Positions 1 to 15,100 of a stretch of DNA of 64,000 bases are shown here, piece by piece (positions within the stretch are counted from its first letter, which is position 1; the number at the start of each line of letters is the position of its first letter). The notes under the pieces were generated by a model. The model saw only the letters and a list, made by a program, of their open reading frames with translations, was not told the DNA's origin and did not search any database. Source of the stretch: Bolinopsis microptera (taxonomy: Eukaryota; Ctenophora; Tentaculata; Lobata; Bolinopsidae). The stretch spans positions 4,128,359-4,192,358 of the forward strand of contig NC_087075.1 of NCBI RefSeq assembly GCF_026151205.1, written 5' to 3'. The translations under genes and the position numbers were made by a program.

Positions 1-197
1 TAATACTATCAAATCAGAATATATAAATCTACTTTTTACGTCAAATTAAATCAATTCAAATTTTGTCTCTAAAAATCTTAATACAGTGCATAAATAATAA
101 TAGAAAATTTAAAGGCACAAAATTCGTAGTAACCATTTTCAGTGTTACATATTTTTAATATCAAATTATCTCATGCAGTAGTTTCTTGATGGTTTAT

Positions 198-3100
198 TTA
201 CTTTTTACAATCGGCGTGTTTAAAGTCCTTTCCATTTACAATCCTTATGTTCTCGTGGTCACCAACTTTGAATGCTTCGTCTGAAATAGAAAATGTTATG
301 TTGAACTGAAGTAAGAAGAAGAAAGGTTAGAAAATAGAATATAGCATCTATATAATATGTTAGTTAGTTGTCATCCGGCCAAACATTAAGCAACTTATAT
401 TGCAGTACCATTTATCATTAGTATATCAAAATATGTCATTGTAATTTTGCATGGCTGAAATGTGACGCTTGATTTATATATATAATAATTAATTGAATTT
501 TCAAATAAAATAAAAAATAGCATGTATTTACTATTATCAGTGTCGTATAAATCAAATAAAGTCGTATAAATCAAATAAAAACAAAAACTACAGAACTGTA
601 GTGCACCAATTACCACGGGACACTGTGGCTTAAACAAACACCTCCACACCATTCGCAAATCAAGCACCAGTGCTTGTCCTATGTGCGGCGACGAAGAAGA
701 GACTGTCTCACACTTTATTGGACAGTGTCCTGCTATTGTCCAAATAAGAGGTCAATATTCCCAGGACTATTACCTTTCCGTCAACGACATATTTGACAAC
801 CTGAACCAACACATTTCCACTATTGTCAATTTCGCAAACCGCACTAAACGCTTAATTGAGCCCTAGGGGCTGGACCAGACCGGTGTGACATAGCGACTAC
901 TCACATGTTGTCTTAGCTCATCTTCCTTTTCCACATCCAGCTGGCACTTAAGTGTTTCTTCATGACTCATCCCCCCTCATAACACTTTCCATTATCCTCC
1001 ACTATACAGTGTACAGTATTTGACCAAAACCCATAATCATGGGTAGAGTGGACCGCTGCCAGTGTCTCTCTTTTCCAAACAAAAGGAAATGATATTAATT
1101 TGAATAACCGTCCGCAAATGCAAATTGATATCGAGAATAAAATCGGTCGCTCGCTTTTCCCATTCATTTACGGCTTACGAATTGTAATAAAGCTTATTGA
1201 ATGGGAAAAGCGAACGACCGATTTCATTCTCGATATCAATTTGCATTTGCGGACGGTTATTCAAATTGATATCATTTCCTTGTGTTTGGAAAAGAGAGAC
1301 ACTGGCAGCGGTACACTCTACCCATGATTATGGGTTTTGGTCAAATATCATCTCCTTTTGATTATAATGTCAGAATAATTTGCTAAGTCGAAATGTAAAC
1401 TCATAACTTCATGAATATCAATATTAATAAGGAAGTAATTTCAACAATTTTGAAATTTTACCTTTGAAAATATTTCCTTGTGTTTAGGTAAGCATATCTG
1501 TCGATAACTGACTGAATACGAAACTTTTTATGCATTCAAGTTGGCATTACATTAATATATAATGACATTTAAAATATCGTGGGTAAGCAGAATTTATTCG
1601 AAATCACGAATGAGAAAAATTCTCGCCTTTCGCACGTGCAAACTTTTAGCGGACGTTGCCTGCGCATACAATATTGAATCACCGTAAATTTTTGCATAGT
1701 GTTATTTTATATATAGTTTGATAAGCATGCAAAGTTTCATGAGAAGGTTTCAAAAAGAACTTGGATCACAACGGGACTCCAAAGTTGATAAAAATTGTGA
1801 AAACAACAATTTTCAGTGATTTTAGTAATTTTAAATCAATTTGGGCGTGTCAAAAATCAAGTTTTTAAAACGGTTTACTTGATGACTTCACCAAGTGGTA
1901 ATTATGACGTTGAATTATTTTTCGTGTACCGTAAACTAAAGTCTAAACAATTATCCTCAAGACCTGTGGTCTGAAATGGCTGTATCGTTCATACTTTTGA
2001 ATCTACGGACACTTGAATTACGGACTACATTTGACTACAATTGACTGCCAAAGCGTTTATACATACATCTATATACATATACTTCACGACAATCTGTTGT
2101 AAAACAGGGGTTCCATAAAACCCACTTCCCGATACTCTTGAAACATGAAATTTTTTACAGTCGATTTAGTCAGCGTCTAGACGCCCTGCAAAGTTTCAGA
2201 TCTCTAACTCAATTTTAACATGGTTTTTAAGGCACCTGAATATGGCGATTTTGGGTTTTTTACCGAATTTCGTATAACATGCTGGCGCATATTTTGCGCA
2301 AATTTCTTAAAAACCTCCACATTACTATTTCTTATTCCTGTCATCTTTAACATTGAATTAGAATGTTTTGAGCTTAAATATACCTACTGAACTACTTTCG
2401 ATGAGTCTTAATGCCTGAAAAACAATAAAGGGGTATAATAGTATAAGGGGTAAATAGTATTGTGAATATAAGGGCGACGGTAATGCTTGCCAGCATTGTG
2501 ATACACTTTGAATTCTCCGGCATCCTCCCCTATAGGACTACCATACCCCAGAGGTAGGCAAAGCATCCACATGCTTGATGATATCCTCTCGGGAAGAAAG
2601 TTAAAGTTCCAACAAACAATTTCGAGAAGAAAGTTAAAGTTCTGACTTAAAGCTTTAAAGTATGCAAAAAATTTAAAGCTCTTGTAAACTCACCACAGAC
2701 ATAGCAGTTCACACAGGCATGATGAAAGGAACTCTCTTTGTAGATTAGACTAGTGCCAGCGATAGGTTTACTGCACACCGCACATTTGCTACGAAAGTGA
2801 TCGTTGTTGCAGCCCATGCATACTGGGTTACCTGTTGTTGTTTTAATCAATTACTATTATTAATCATTATTATTAGAGGTCTTTAATAAACTAGTTTAAT
2901 TTTAAATTGTTGTTGAATATTTTCACCTCACCTTTAAGAACCGCTGATCTGCAGCTCATCTGACATGGTTAGTACCTGACACTTGTGTCAGTTGCTAACC
3001 ATATGGGCGGTATAATGCAAGCATATCATTTCAAGAAGTATGAAATGTTCTTGCTTCTATTTTACTATTTAAGAGAATTTTTCGAATTATAAGTAAGATG

Positions 3101-6100
3101 AGAAATGGAGAAATCATCGATTATAGCACGGCAACATTTTTCTGATTAGACGTTTCTACTATTATTATTTGTATTAAACTTATAAATTGTGAAAAAATAA
3201 AAACCTACCGAGGTTAGTAAGAAACTGTTCCTTAGAATCAATCTTCCTATCACAGTGAGAACACTTGAAACAGTCATGGTGCCAGTGTTTGTTCAGGGCC
3301 ACTACCCACGCTGACTCTATTTCTTTTTCGCATCCTGCACACACCTTCTCCCTGTACATTGGTAAATTAGTTTTAAATTGTTAGTTTAAAACTTTAAAAT
3401 ATACTGATTTTAAATACTAATTTTACCACGACAAATAGTTTTATCCTTAACCGTTTTGGCGTCTTGCGTAGCATAAATAGTAAATTTAACATAGTTACAG
3501 ATAAGTATTAGTTCATCAAATTCCGACGAGATATCAAAAATTCGGAATGACACTGTGTTAATAGTCAACTGATAAATAGAAACCAATGAAGGGGTTTGAA
3601 ACCAATTAACAGATCAATATCCTTCACGATGAATTAAAAATTGATGTGCAGCATTATTTAGAAATATTATATAAAATATGTACATACTTGACATCAAGAC
3701 CAGCAACTCCTTTGGTAACCTTACAATCGCCACATTTTGGAACATGTTTACCGTCAACTTCCACCTGGAACATACGAAATTAAGTTAATTAATTGATCAA
3801 TTAATTAACTTAATATAATTTAATTGGATTCAATCAAATGACGAGTCAGAGAGTAAAGCGATCTCTACAAATTTAACTTTTAAACATGGCCTTAGTGCCT
3901 TTCATTGCAAAATGAGGGGCAGCCTTACATATTGCTATGTAGTCAGGGTTTAAACTGACTAAACCAGGTTAAAACATTCCCATACCAACACACAGTGAAT
4001 AATACACAGTACACAGTACACAAAAAAGGTTGTATCATACCTTGAAGAACTTTTCCTTAGGGTCAATAACTCTGGTGCACTCAGTACACTTGAAGCAGCT
4101 GGAGTGCCAAGTGTTACCTAGCCCTATAACCCACGCCTTGTCTATTGCCTCCCCACACCCTTGACAAGTCCTGGGGGAGTAGTAGTTACTTAGTTACCTA
4201 GCAACTGTAACCTAGCAACTGTAACCTAGCAACTGTAACCTAGCAACTGTAACCTAGCAACTGTAACCTAGCAACTGTAACCTAGCAACTGTAACCTAGC
4301 AACTGTAACCTAGCAACTGTAACCTAGCAACTGTAACCTAGCAACTGTAACCTAGCAACTGTAACCTAGCAACTGTAACCTAGCAACTGTAACCTAGCAA
4401 CTGTAACCTAGCAACTGTAACCTAGCAACTGTAACCTAGCAACTGTAACCTAGCAACTGTAACCTAGCAACTGTAACCTAGCAACTGTATCCTAGCAACT
4501 GTAACCTAGCAACTGTAACCTAGCAACTGTAACCTAGCAACTGTAACCTAGCAACTGTAACCTAGCAACTGTAACATAGCAACTGTAACATAGCAACTGT
4601 AACCTAGCAACTGTAACCTAGCAACTGTAACCTAGCAACTGTAACCTAGCAACTGTAACCTAGCAACTGTAACCTAGCAACTGTAACCTAGCAACTGTAA
4701 CCTAGCAACTGTAACCTAGCAACTGTAACATAGCAACTGTAACATAGCAACTGTAACCTAGCAACTGTAACCTAGCAACTGTAACCTAGCAACTGTATCC
4801 TAGCAACTGTAACCTAGCAACTGTAACCTAGCAACTGTAACCTAGCAACTGTAACACAGCAACTGTAACCTAGCAACTGTAACCTAGCAACTGTAAACTA
4901 GCAACTATAACCTAGCAACTGTAATCTAGCAACTGTAACCTAGCAACTGTAACCTAGCAACTGTAATCTAGCAACTGTAACATAGCAACTGTAACATAGC
5001 AACTGTAACCTAGCAACTGTAACCTAGCAACTGTAATCTAGCAACTGTAACCTAGCAACTGTAACCTAGCAACTGTAATCTAGCAACTGTAACCTAGCAA
5101 CTGTAACCTAGCAACTGTAACCTAGCAACTGTAACCTAGCAACTGTAATCTAGCAACTGTATCCTAGCAACTGTAACCTAGCAACTGTAATCTAGCAACT
5201 GTATCCTAGCAACTGTAACCTAGCAACTGTAACCTAGCAACTGTAACCTAGCAACTGTAACCTAGCAACTGTAATCTAGCAACTGTAACCTAGCAACTGT
5301 AACCTAGCAACTGTAACCTAGCAACTGTAACCTAGCAACTGTAATCTAGCAACTGTATCCTAGCAACTGTAACCTAGCAACTGTAACCTAGCAACTGTAA
5401 TCTAGCAACTGTAATCTAGCAACTGTAACCTAGCAACTATAACCTAGCAACTGTAATCTAGCAACTGTATCCTAGCAACTGTAATCTAGCAACTGTATCC
5501 TAGCAACTGTAACCTAGTAACTGTAATCTAGCAACTGTAACCTAGCAACTGTAACCTAGCAACTGTAACCTAGCAATTGTATCCTAGCAACTGTAACCTA
5601 GCAACTGTATCCTAGCAACTGTAACCTAGCAACTGTAAACTAGCAACTATAACCTAGCAACTGTAACCTAGCAACTGTAACCTAGCAACTGTATCCTAGC
5701 AACTGTAACCTAGCAACTGTAACCTAGCAACTGTAACCTAGCAACTGTAACCTAGCAACTGTAACCTAGCAACTGTAACCTAGCAACTGTAACCTAGCAA
5801 CTGTAACCTAGCAACTGTAACCTAGCAACTGTAATCTAGCAACTGTAACCTAGCAACTGTAACCTAGCAACTGTAACCTAGCAACTGTAACCTAGCAACT
5901 GTAATCTAGCAACTGTAACCTAGCAACTGTAACCTAGCAAGTTATCAGAAACACAGAACATTGCTGTGCTTGTTTACAGTTTTTAGTAACAATCTTATTA
6001 ATATGAAGGATGGATCCTATATATAAAATCGACCAACAACAAATAGACGATAACATTAGTAGCAGCTATATAGCAACTGTAACCTAGCAACTAGATAACA

Positions 6101-9100
6101 TTAGTAGCAGCTATTAGAAAACTAGTAGTAGCAGCTATATATATATTAGCAACTGTAACCTAGCAACTAGATAACATTAGTAGCAGCTATTAGAAAACTA
6201 GTAGTAGCAGCTATATATATATTAGCAACTGTAACCTAGCAACTAGATAACATTAGTAGCAGCTATTAGAAAACTCGGACTGAAAAAGAACCAGGTATGC
6301 AAAGATAACATTATCAACATAAATTTATAAATTTATAAATTTATAAATTTATAAATTTATAAATTTATTAATTTATTAATTTATAAATTTATAAATTTAT
6401 AAATTTATAAATTTATAAATCAACATATCAACATATATATTACGAATAGCTTACTTGGATTCTCCGATAGAAGGATCGTCTTTTTTAGCGCAGTCTACAC
6501 AGGTTCTCACACCTGGGGGTGAAGTTATTTTAATCACTTAATGAGAAGAGAAGGTTAGTTGTTACTTCTTTAGAGAATCAATCCTGGTTTATTTTGGGGA
6601 ATTTTTAAATGGGCATCGATAAAATTTGATTGAGCACTTTAAGTTTAATGGGTGAAAATTTCGATGGAAATTTAAGACTTTTATTATTTATATGTGCACC
6701 TCTAATAAACCCATTGCAAATAAAAAGGAAAAACGCATTGTTTGACTGATAAACTAGTACCTTCATTAAATTTGTAAGGTAATTAAACTTAAAATTATTA
6801 TTTACATTGTATTAACTTATTAATATTCATAACATAAAAGAATTATTCATCAGTATACCTCCGTTATGTTTAAGTGACTCATGAGCCCCAATCATCCGGT
6901 GGCACTTATGGCACGTAAAACACTCCTTATGGTATTTAGCCTTAGAGAAGAGTATCCAGGTTTTGTCTGTTATCTTGGTGAAGCAGGCCGGACACGTGGC
7001 CGATGACATGATGCAGCGATTACTCTATATACAAACGTATGCTATTAGTGTAGGGCTGAAATGTGCTTTAAATATAGATTAGATAGGAACTCAAGAAATT
7101 GCAAAGTCAAGAAATTGAGAAAACAACAAAAGTACAGTAATATAATGATGAGACAAACAAAGCACAAATAAAGCACAAATAAAGCCCAAACAAAGCACAA
7201 ATAAAGCACAAACAAAGCACGTGCAACCTGCGTCAGAGCCTTGAGTATCCACGTGAGATTGTCGCACACGTGGAAGAGGACATTCGAGGAGGAGACATTA
7301 TTAGAAGAGGACATTTATAGTCATTACTCTTTTTTACCTAGTTCAAGGCTTGTAAGAGTCTACATATTTCGCAGCATTTGTAGGATCATAACATAGTTTT
7401 AAAAACTATTTCTAATTGATATGGTTCAGCGAGACTCCCAATAAACTCAAACAGAGCCTTTTGATATTTATATCCTTATTTATAGCTTAGTAAGTTAAAT
7501 TGCATTCCTACGCAAATGTTAAAGAGGCCCCTTCCAGCCATTGCCACTGCGAATTTAACCTAAAACCTGCCCAGTTAATAGCGAAGACTGCGAAATTACC
7601 ACTCCTGCCTAGTAATCTAATTTACCCTGTCCAGATCAGCAGTATATTACACTAAATCCGCAGGTTTTCTCTTAATTTTTAATGTCAAAACCTGCCTAAT
7701 TAACTAGTGATCCTGCATCAACAGCGCAGGTATTTGTTATTTGGCAGGTTTTCTATTAACTTGGCAGGATTTGCTATAAAATTATCAATCCTTTCCGGAT
7801 GGATTACGGCAGTGATAAAGTTAAATCGGCAGGTTTTCCATTAACTTGGCAGGATTTTTTATAAAATTATCAATCCTTGCCGGATAGATTACGGCAGTGA
7901 TAAAGTTAAATCGGCAGGTTTTCCATTAACTTTGCAGGATTTGTTATAAAATTATCAATCCATGCCAAATAGATTATAATACTATAATCTTATTATGGCA
8001 GCGTTAAATTTATAAATTGGCAGGTTTCTTTTATCTTTCTTTTAAGTTCTTAAGTTATTTGGAATTTTGCTTATTTGGCACCAAAACTAAAATTCAATAA
8101 AACCGAGTTGATTAGCGCAGTCAAGAAATTGGCCGGAGTTGATAAAAAGCTGACAACCATGGCACTGAATCTCTATATACTTATATAGTACGGTACCGCA
8201 ACAATTGACCCCCTCCCCCCCCCCCCCCCCCCCCCCTCCGACAAATGACCCCCTGATGCAATCTACCCCCGACAATTGACCCCCCATGTAATTACACTGG
8301 GGTCAATTCAGGGTTAGGGTAAGGGTTAGGGTTAGGGTCAGGGTTAGGGTCAGGGTTAGGGTCAGGGTTAGGGTCAGGGTTAGGGTCAGGGTCAGGGTCA
8401 GGGTTAGGGTCAGGGTCAGGGTTAGGGTTAGGGTTAGGGTTAGGGTTAGGGTTAGGGTTAGGGTCAGGGTCAGGGTTAGGGTCAGGGTTAGGGTTACTGG
8501 GTAACACGACTCCTGTCAGCGACATCTGTCCGACAGCGACATCTGTCCGACTCAGGGTACCAGAAAAAACGACATTTGTCCGAAATTTTGATCTGATTTC
8601 AATACAACACATTTCCAATTAGAGACGTGATCTGAACTGTTAATTTGAATACGTAACATTGCCAATTTGAGATATGATCTGAGCCATAGTGTACTACTAG
8701 TTTATTTTCGACCTAGGCAGGCAGGCATGAAGCAACTGCGTTGTGAATGGCGAGCTCGTAGTCCATGAGAATTGAGAATGTATTGTGGTTGGTAGCCCCA
8801 AGGCCTCAGTAGCCCAGGTGTCTATGTCCTCGAACATGTTGCGGTAGAGGGTCGTCGATTTTCCAGGAATGAGTCCTTAGAAGAGGGGGAGGTGCCAGCC
8901 GTCAGGGAAGAGTCCGTGGACTGTGAAGAGCTGATGGAAGAGATTAGGTGCGGATTTGAAGGTACCGTTGGGCGTTGACTACGCAATGCTCCGCGTCCAC
9001 CATATGATCTGCGTTCTTAGGAGTCCCCCAAAGGAATGATCGACGAGTCTATTCGTCCCATCCAGAGTCCCAGAGCATCATTGGACTGTCGTCGGTAGAG

Positions 9101-12100
9101 AGGATTTAGTTTGCAGGAATGGATAGCGTTTCCAGATCTCTCGGGTCTGTTTGCTGCAGATCTGGGTCTGTTTACTGAAGATTGGTTGCCATTGTGAATT
9201 GCGATAACTGATCTCCATACGGCTGCTATCCTATATGTACTCATGTAGGCTGTGTCCTGTGATGTGATCGACAGCTTGTTAGTGTACGGCTAGCACAATC
9301 CTGTCCTTAAATAGTCAATCACGTATCGATGGATCAGATCTCAATGGATCAAATCAGCATTCGAACAATGGGAGCAACGTCACGAAATTACCCGTGAGTT
9401 TGTGAAATACGAATGTGAACCGAAATTACAATATGATCCGAAATTCGGACAGATGTCGCCAAAAACGACTCCTGTCCGACAGCGAAATCTGTCCGAAATC
9501 CCCAATTCGGCTGTCGGACAGATGTCGCTGTCGGACAGATGTCGCCCAATCGGGTTACTGTTAGGGTTAGTATAATAAATATATTTGTTTGGTCAATTGT
9601 CGGGGGGGGGGGGGGGGGTCAATTTTCAAGTATTATATCACTTGCACCGTTTAGCTCCACGTGGTTTCTTAAGCTTAAATACTTAACTGTCCTGTCAAGA
9701 TAAAGTAAATCACTATCACCTCTCATTCTTAATAAGTTAGTAAGCAAGCATCTGATCATTTTAAAACAGTCACCTCCCAATTTAGCAAGTTCTTACATCT
9801 ATATTACAGTCTACACCCTTCAATAATGGGATAATATGTTTGGCCGGTAGAGGGTCCGCAGTAGTCCCATTACAGCATTACCTCATTACCTTAGCATTGC
9901 TGTACAGTCTACAACTACTATAAGAGTATAAGATATACATCCTTCACCAAAACTGGTTTGTCCGCTTTCTATTACTAATTTTCCGCTGAAAGTGCCACAT
10001 CAGTGATCAATTAATATTGGTAAATAGCAATAATTTGAGTTATAGGTTGACCTCCCACTTAGAGCATATGTGGGAGGTCAACCTATAAATTATAGTACGA
10101 GCTATTTCCAATTCGTGAATACGAATTTCGATTAAGGTCCAACTTATTAAGTGTCACTTTAACGTGTGACAAATTTCCGATCAAATATCTCATAATCTGA
10201 AAATAACTGCATATTTAGAACTATTATATTAATTGTAATTGAAGATTCTTTCAGAATCACTTCATTCACTAAATCTTACAATGTGAACAATGAACAGGTA
10301 GAGGCACTGCAACTGAAAAAGTGCTGTCCTCACTACTTAAGTACATAGCAATCTAATCTAAAAATGGCAACCTAAGAACTGAAGTTAAGCAAACAGTTAT
10401 TTTCCAATAATCGGATTTTATACATACTTTTATACTCAAACTTATCATAGACCCCGTGTTGGTAACAGTGGATAATATGCAGTGGCGAAACGTACCTAAG
10501 AGGCCGCAGCTGCACCCCCCCCCCCCCCCCCCCCCCCCATCCCCTTCCGCATAGCAGGGGTTGCCGGAGTGTCGGGCGGTCGTTTCGCCACTGACTAGTG
10601 ACTGCATGTATAAAAGTATAATCTATAGAGCCATGTAGGCATGTACCTAGCATTCTGTACTTCTGTAGCTTTGCACAAACCAAGTCTCAGTCCTACACCC
10701 TACCTAGTAATAAGGTTATACGATCATTACAGTATTCCACATTGTACACTCAAATTATCCAAAACCCCTGCCAATATAGGTTTAATCACGCCACAAGTTG
10801 ATTCAAATTATCTCAACTTACGCAGGAATTGCGTTAAATCTGCAGCATTCGACTTTATATTTAACGGAAAACCTGCCAAAATAGAGCAAACCTGCCGAGA
10901 GTAGGTGAAAGGTGAGGCAGGTTTTGTGTTAATTTTGCAGGCTTTTCTATAAATCAACAACTCGATTAAATAATTAAATCTCTGCACGAATACGATAAAT
11001 AGGCAGGTTTTCGGTTAATTTTGCAGGAATCATTTTAAGACTTCAAATTGATTATCAGTCTTAATGTAAAACCTGCCAAATTAGGTGGCAGGTGGCAATG
11101 GCTGGAAGGGGCCTTTAAAGGTTCACATGATTCACAACCTAATGAAATTGAGTAGAGATTTAAAAAGTAAGAAACTAAGAAATGATAACAATAAAGTGAG
11201 CAAGAAAATCCATGATGACGAGACAAACAATGTCCGTTTACAGTTTACACTCGCAAGGAGGAGGACAGATGTTAACATTAACCAGAAACCCTGGTTTTAA
11301 CAAGTTTTAACAGGTTCTACTACTGACGCTCGGAGTACAGCTGTCGAGTACTGTTGACTGTTGAGTACTTCAGCACTCGACAGCTGTACTGCAGTTGTGC
11401 AGTGAAACTGTGGCTGTATAATAGGGTGATTAATAATAATTAGCACTCATTATATTCTAATAATAGGGTGATTAGTAACAATCTAGTAATAATGTAATAA
11501 TGTAATAATGTTAACTGCTAGGAGCTGCAGTTAACATTAACCAGCAACTTTGGTGTCTAACGTATTTTAACAAGAGACGTTAGGAGAAAGCAGCGAAGAT
11601 AGTTGAAAGATTGGCAGAATAAAGTGCCGAGTACTTACTAATAAACAATCTACGATAAAACTGTGTGTCTACCCATACAATTATAACAAGATGTAGACGT
11701 AAGCCACGTAAAGGTAAATATTCACGAGCAACAGCTTTGTTTAACCATCTTTAACACGGTCAGACACATCTCTGATCAGCACTTGTCAGAAACATCTCTG
11801 AGCAGCATTAACAGAGCTGCTGGAGCCTGGAAGCGTGACAGAATGGACTTTTAACTTATTAAGTAGGTATAGCACTCATCAACACGTGTTATTTGTCACG
11901 TGTTATTTGTCACGTGTTATTTGTCGGTGGTGAAGTAGGAGTTAGTGACCTCTTATTTCTCCGGTTCAACGCGAAAGTAACAAGGCGAGAATAAGTAGTG
12001 CTGAGAAAGAATAGACGAGACTAAGCTGCCTAGAATAATCTAAAAATAAATCGTCACGTGTCACATGTTTTATAATTCCTCAGTTGTGCGGCGAGAAACA

Positions 12101-15100
12101 GAAGCAGCAACGCTAAGGAAAAATAAAACCAACCGTATTATATACAACCACTAAAAGTGTGCGTATGTGATGTATATATTAAATAATATATATCAGCAAT
12201 ATATTGGAGAATCTTAGGGCTTTAATTGGGACAAAGGAGTCTGACAAGTGAGCCAGACATATCAACTGTAACCTAGCAACTGTAACCTAGCAACTGTAAC
12301 CTAGCAACTTATCAAACTGTAACATTGGGTTGTCTGGCTCAGCGAGGTATTGACATTGGTCAGTAGCAACGTGTGCAAAGGGAGGGGTACAAAAGATATA
12401 CAACAAGAGCTATAATATAGCAGTAGAAGGGCTTTCTAGCAACTTTTAATCAGGTTAGAAAAAGCAGGGAACAATTATAGACTGAAACAAGAATCTGAAA
12501 ATAAACAATAGACGCCTATAAATATGCGGCTCCCAGACATTTGTCGAGGAAGTACTAGGGGTGGAGCCAATACAGAAGAGCTATATAATAACATCTAATC
12601 GAGGACTTGTCACCAAGTTATTGACAGGTAGGGAGCAGTATCCCTATAATCCTAGCAACCAGGGCGCAACCAGGGAGCAATGAACATAGCATCCCTACAA
12701 TCCTAGCAACCAGGGCGCAACCAAGGAGCAATGAACATAGCATCCCTACAATCCTAGCAACCAGGGCGCAACCAAGGAGCAATGAACATAGCATCCCTAC
12801 AATCCTAGCAACCAGGGCGCAACCAAGGAGCAATGAACATAGCATCCCTACAATCCTAGCAACCAGGGCGCAACCAAGGAGCAATGAACATAGCATCCCT
12901 ACAATCCTAGCAACCAGGGCGCAACCAGGGAGCAATGAACATAGCATCCCTACAATCCTAGAGCAACCAAGGCGCAACCAAGGAGCAATGAACATAGCAT
13001 CCCTACAATCCTAGCAACCAGGGCGCAACCAGGGAGCAATGAACATAGCATCCCTACAATCCTAGCAACCAGGGCGCAACCAAGGAGCAATGAACATAGC
13101 ATCCCTACAATCCTAGCAACCAGGGCGCAACCAGGGAGCAATGAACATAGCATCCCTACAATCCTAGCAACCAGGGCGCAACCAAGGAGCAATGAACATA
13201 GCATCCCTACAATCCTTAGCAGGGGTAATACTGAGCTAGCGGCGATTTTGTGAGTTCCTAACTACTGAGTCTAAAACTAGTACTACGTTTTTAATGAAAC
13301 TTATAGCTATAATTCCTTGGAAGCTAATTGGTCATGAGAAATCTGAATTTAAGATCACTTTGTTTTTAACAATGCAAATTTTATGTAAAATAGTAACATT
13401 AGTATGACGACGGGTTTACTACTACTACTACTATTACATATGAAATATCAATAGGAAACCACAGGTAAAAGAAAACTCGCTTATTGGGTCATAAAATGTC
13501 GACAGAAACATGGCTTGTTTTACTGGAGTACGTGATGCTAGTGCCATTAGCTAATAGATATTATTAATGACACAAATATGTCACACTAATGTGACATCAC
13601 CTGACAGACATTATCGGGCTCTCATACCCATTATGCTGAGTATCCTCGTTATTGGTACGTACTAAGTTCAGTCAACAGCTGTGCAACAGACTAATCACGA
13701 GATTCTTATTGTCCTAGCGAATTGTCGTTCGATTTTATGAAGCTTAAAACGTAAGAGTAACGGTTTAAGTAACGTTTAGGTAAAGTAGCGTCTCGTCAGT
13801 TGATGAATTATAAATATAAGCAGCCAAACAAAACAGAATAAGGAAACAGAAAGATCCAGTATCCACAACACGACGTCAAAAACGAAACAAACTCATAACA
13901 AATTCTACAACATGACCTAAAAAATAAAATAAAACAAACTCATAACAAAATCTACGACAAGACCTTAAAAACAAAACAAACTCATAACAAATTCTACAAC
14001 ACGATCGAGCACTCAGCACTCAGCACAACCTAGCTTTGTGAAGCATGTAAAGGATTGTCTGAATGACTGACCCGTGTAGGAGCTAATCAAGAGAACTACA
14101 CGTTACCCACCACACATAATGTTATGACACGATCATTCATGTAATTTCATGAAATCATACCTTTATAAATAACACGTGACGTACATAATATGTCACGTGA
14201 CGTATGTTTTGTGTGACGTGTGTTACATATTTAATATTTATGTCACATAATGTCTTGTATGACATTCACCCCAGTCTCCTAATAAGTTACAGCTATACGC
14301 GACAAATATTTGTAGTGTGGAGATCTTGGGAATTCTTAATATGCTGGTGATGCCATAAATATGTTAAATATGTTAAATATGGTATGTAAGATCCTTATTG
14401 CGTAATAAGTCAATAAACGACTTTGTTAAATTCAGACTTCTATTCAAATCAAATCACAAATTTTATGCATCAACATGTTCACGATTTTTAGTCCAATATG
14501 AAATAATTGAGTGAAATCGAAAAGAGAAAGATCACCAAATCATGTTTATATTTTAATTTATTCAGTATTTTCTAGATTGGGATAAATCCAGCGAAATAAC
14601 TTTAATATTAATAAACCAACTTTTATTTCAAATCACGGAATTCCCAAAATCATTTCTAATTCACTCGAATTTGATACAACATTTTTTGAATTACTAAACT
14701 ATGTCTGTGAGAGTCTCTAAGTTTCGATGGAGAATGTTAGGACATATCTTAAGAGGACAGGAAGACTCACCAGCATACACCTCTATGTTATTTGCTATAA
14801 ATTCTGATATTTTTATGGAAGGGAGACGGGGTAGACCATGTTTAAACTTATTAGATGTTATTAGAAAAGACTTGACTAGAAGAAATCTTGATATTAGACT
14901 TAAGAATTTGACTGATTTCGAAGACCTTAGATTTTTAGCTTTAGATAGGGAGGAGTGGAAGAAGTTAGAAGATGGTTGATGTTTTTGTTTTCTTTTTTAT
15001 GCGTTTTGATATCTATAAGGTGCCTAGGATGCTCTTTTAAAGAGATATTTCGTACTTTGAAAGATTTACTACTACTACTACTAAACTACCAATAAGTTTA

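Noticed and set aside
4194..5940. Regular repeat that could be taken for a CRISPR array
   Set aside because: Units are contiguous 14-mers without unique spacers, in animal DNA; the same holds for the 51-bp, 11-bp and 12-bp arrays.
7045..7314. 89-codon minus frame just upstream of the LIM start
   Set aside because: It begins with a serine-rich stretch and runs into AT-rich tandem DNA (aaagcacaaat repeats); no zinc ligands and no join to the LIM frame.
8292..8618. Minus-strand frame rich in Pro-Asn/Pro-Asp
   Set aside because: It is the translation of TTAGGG/TCAGGG hexamers.
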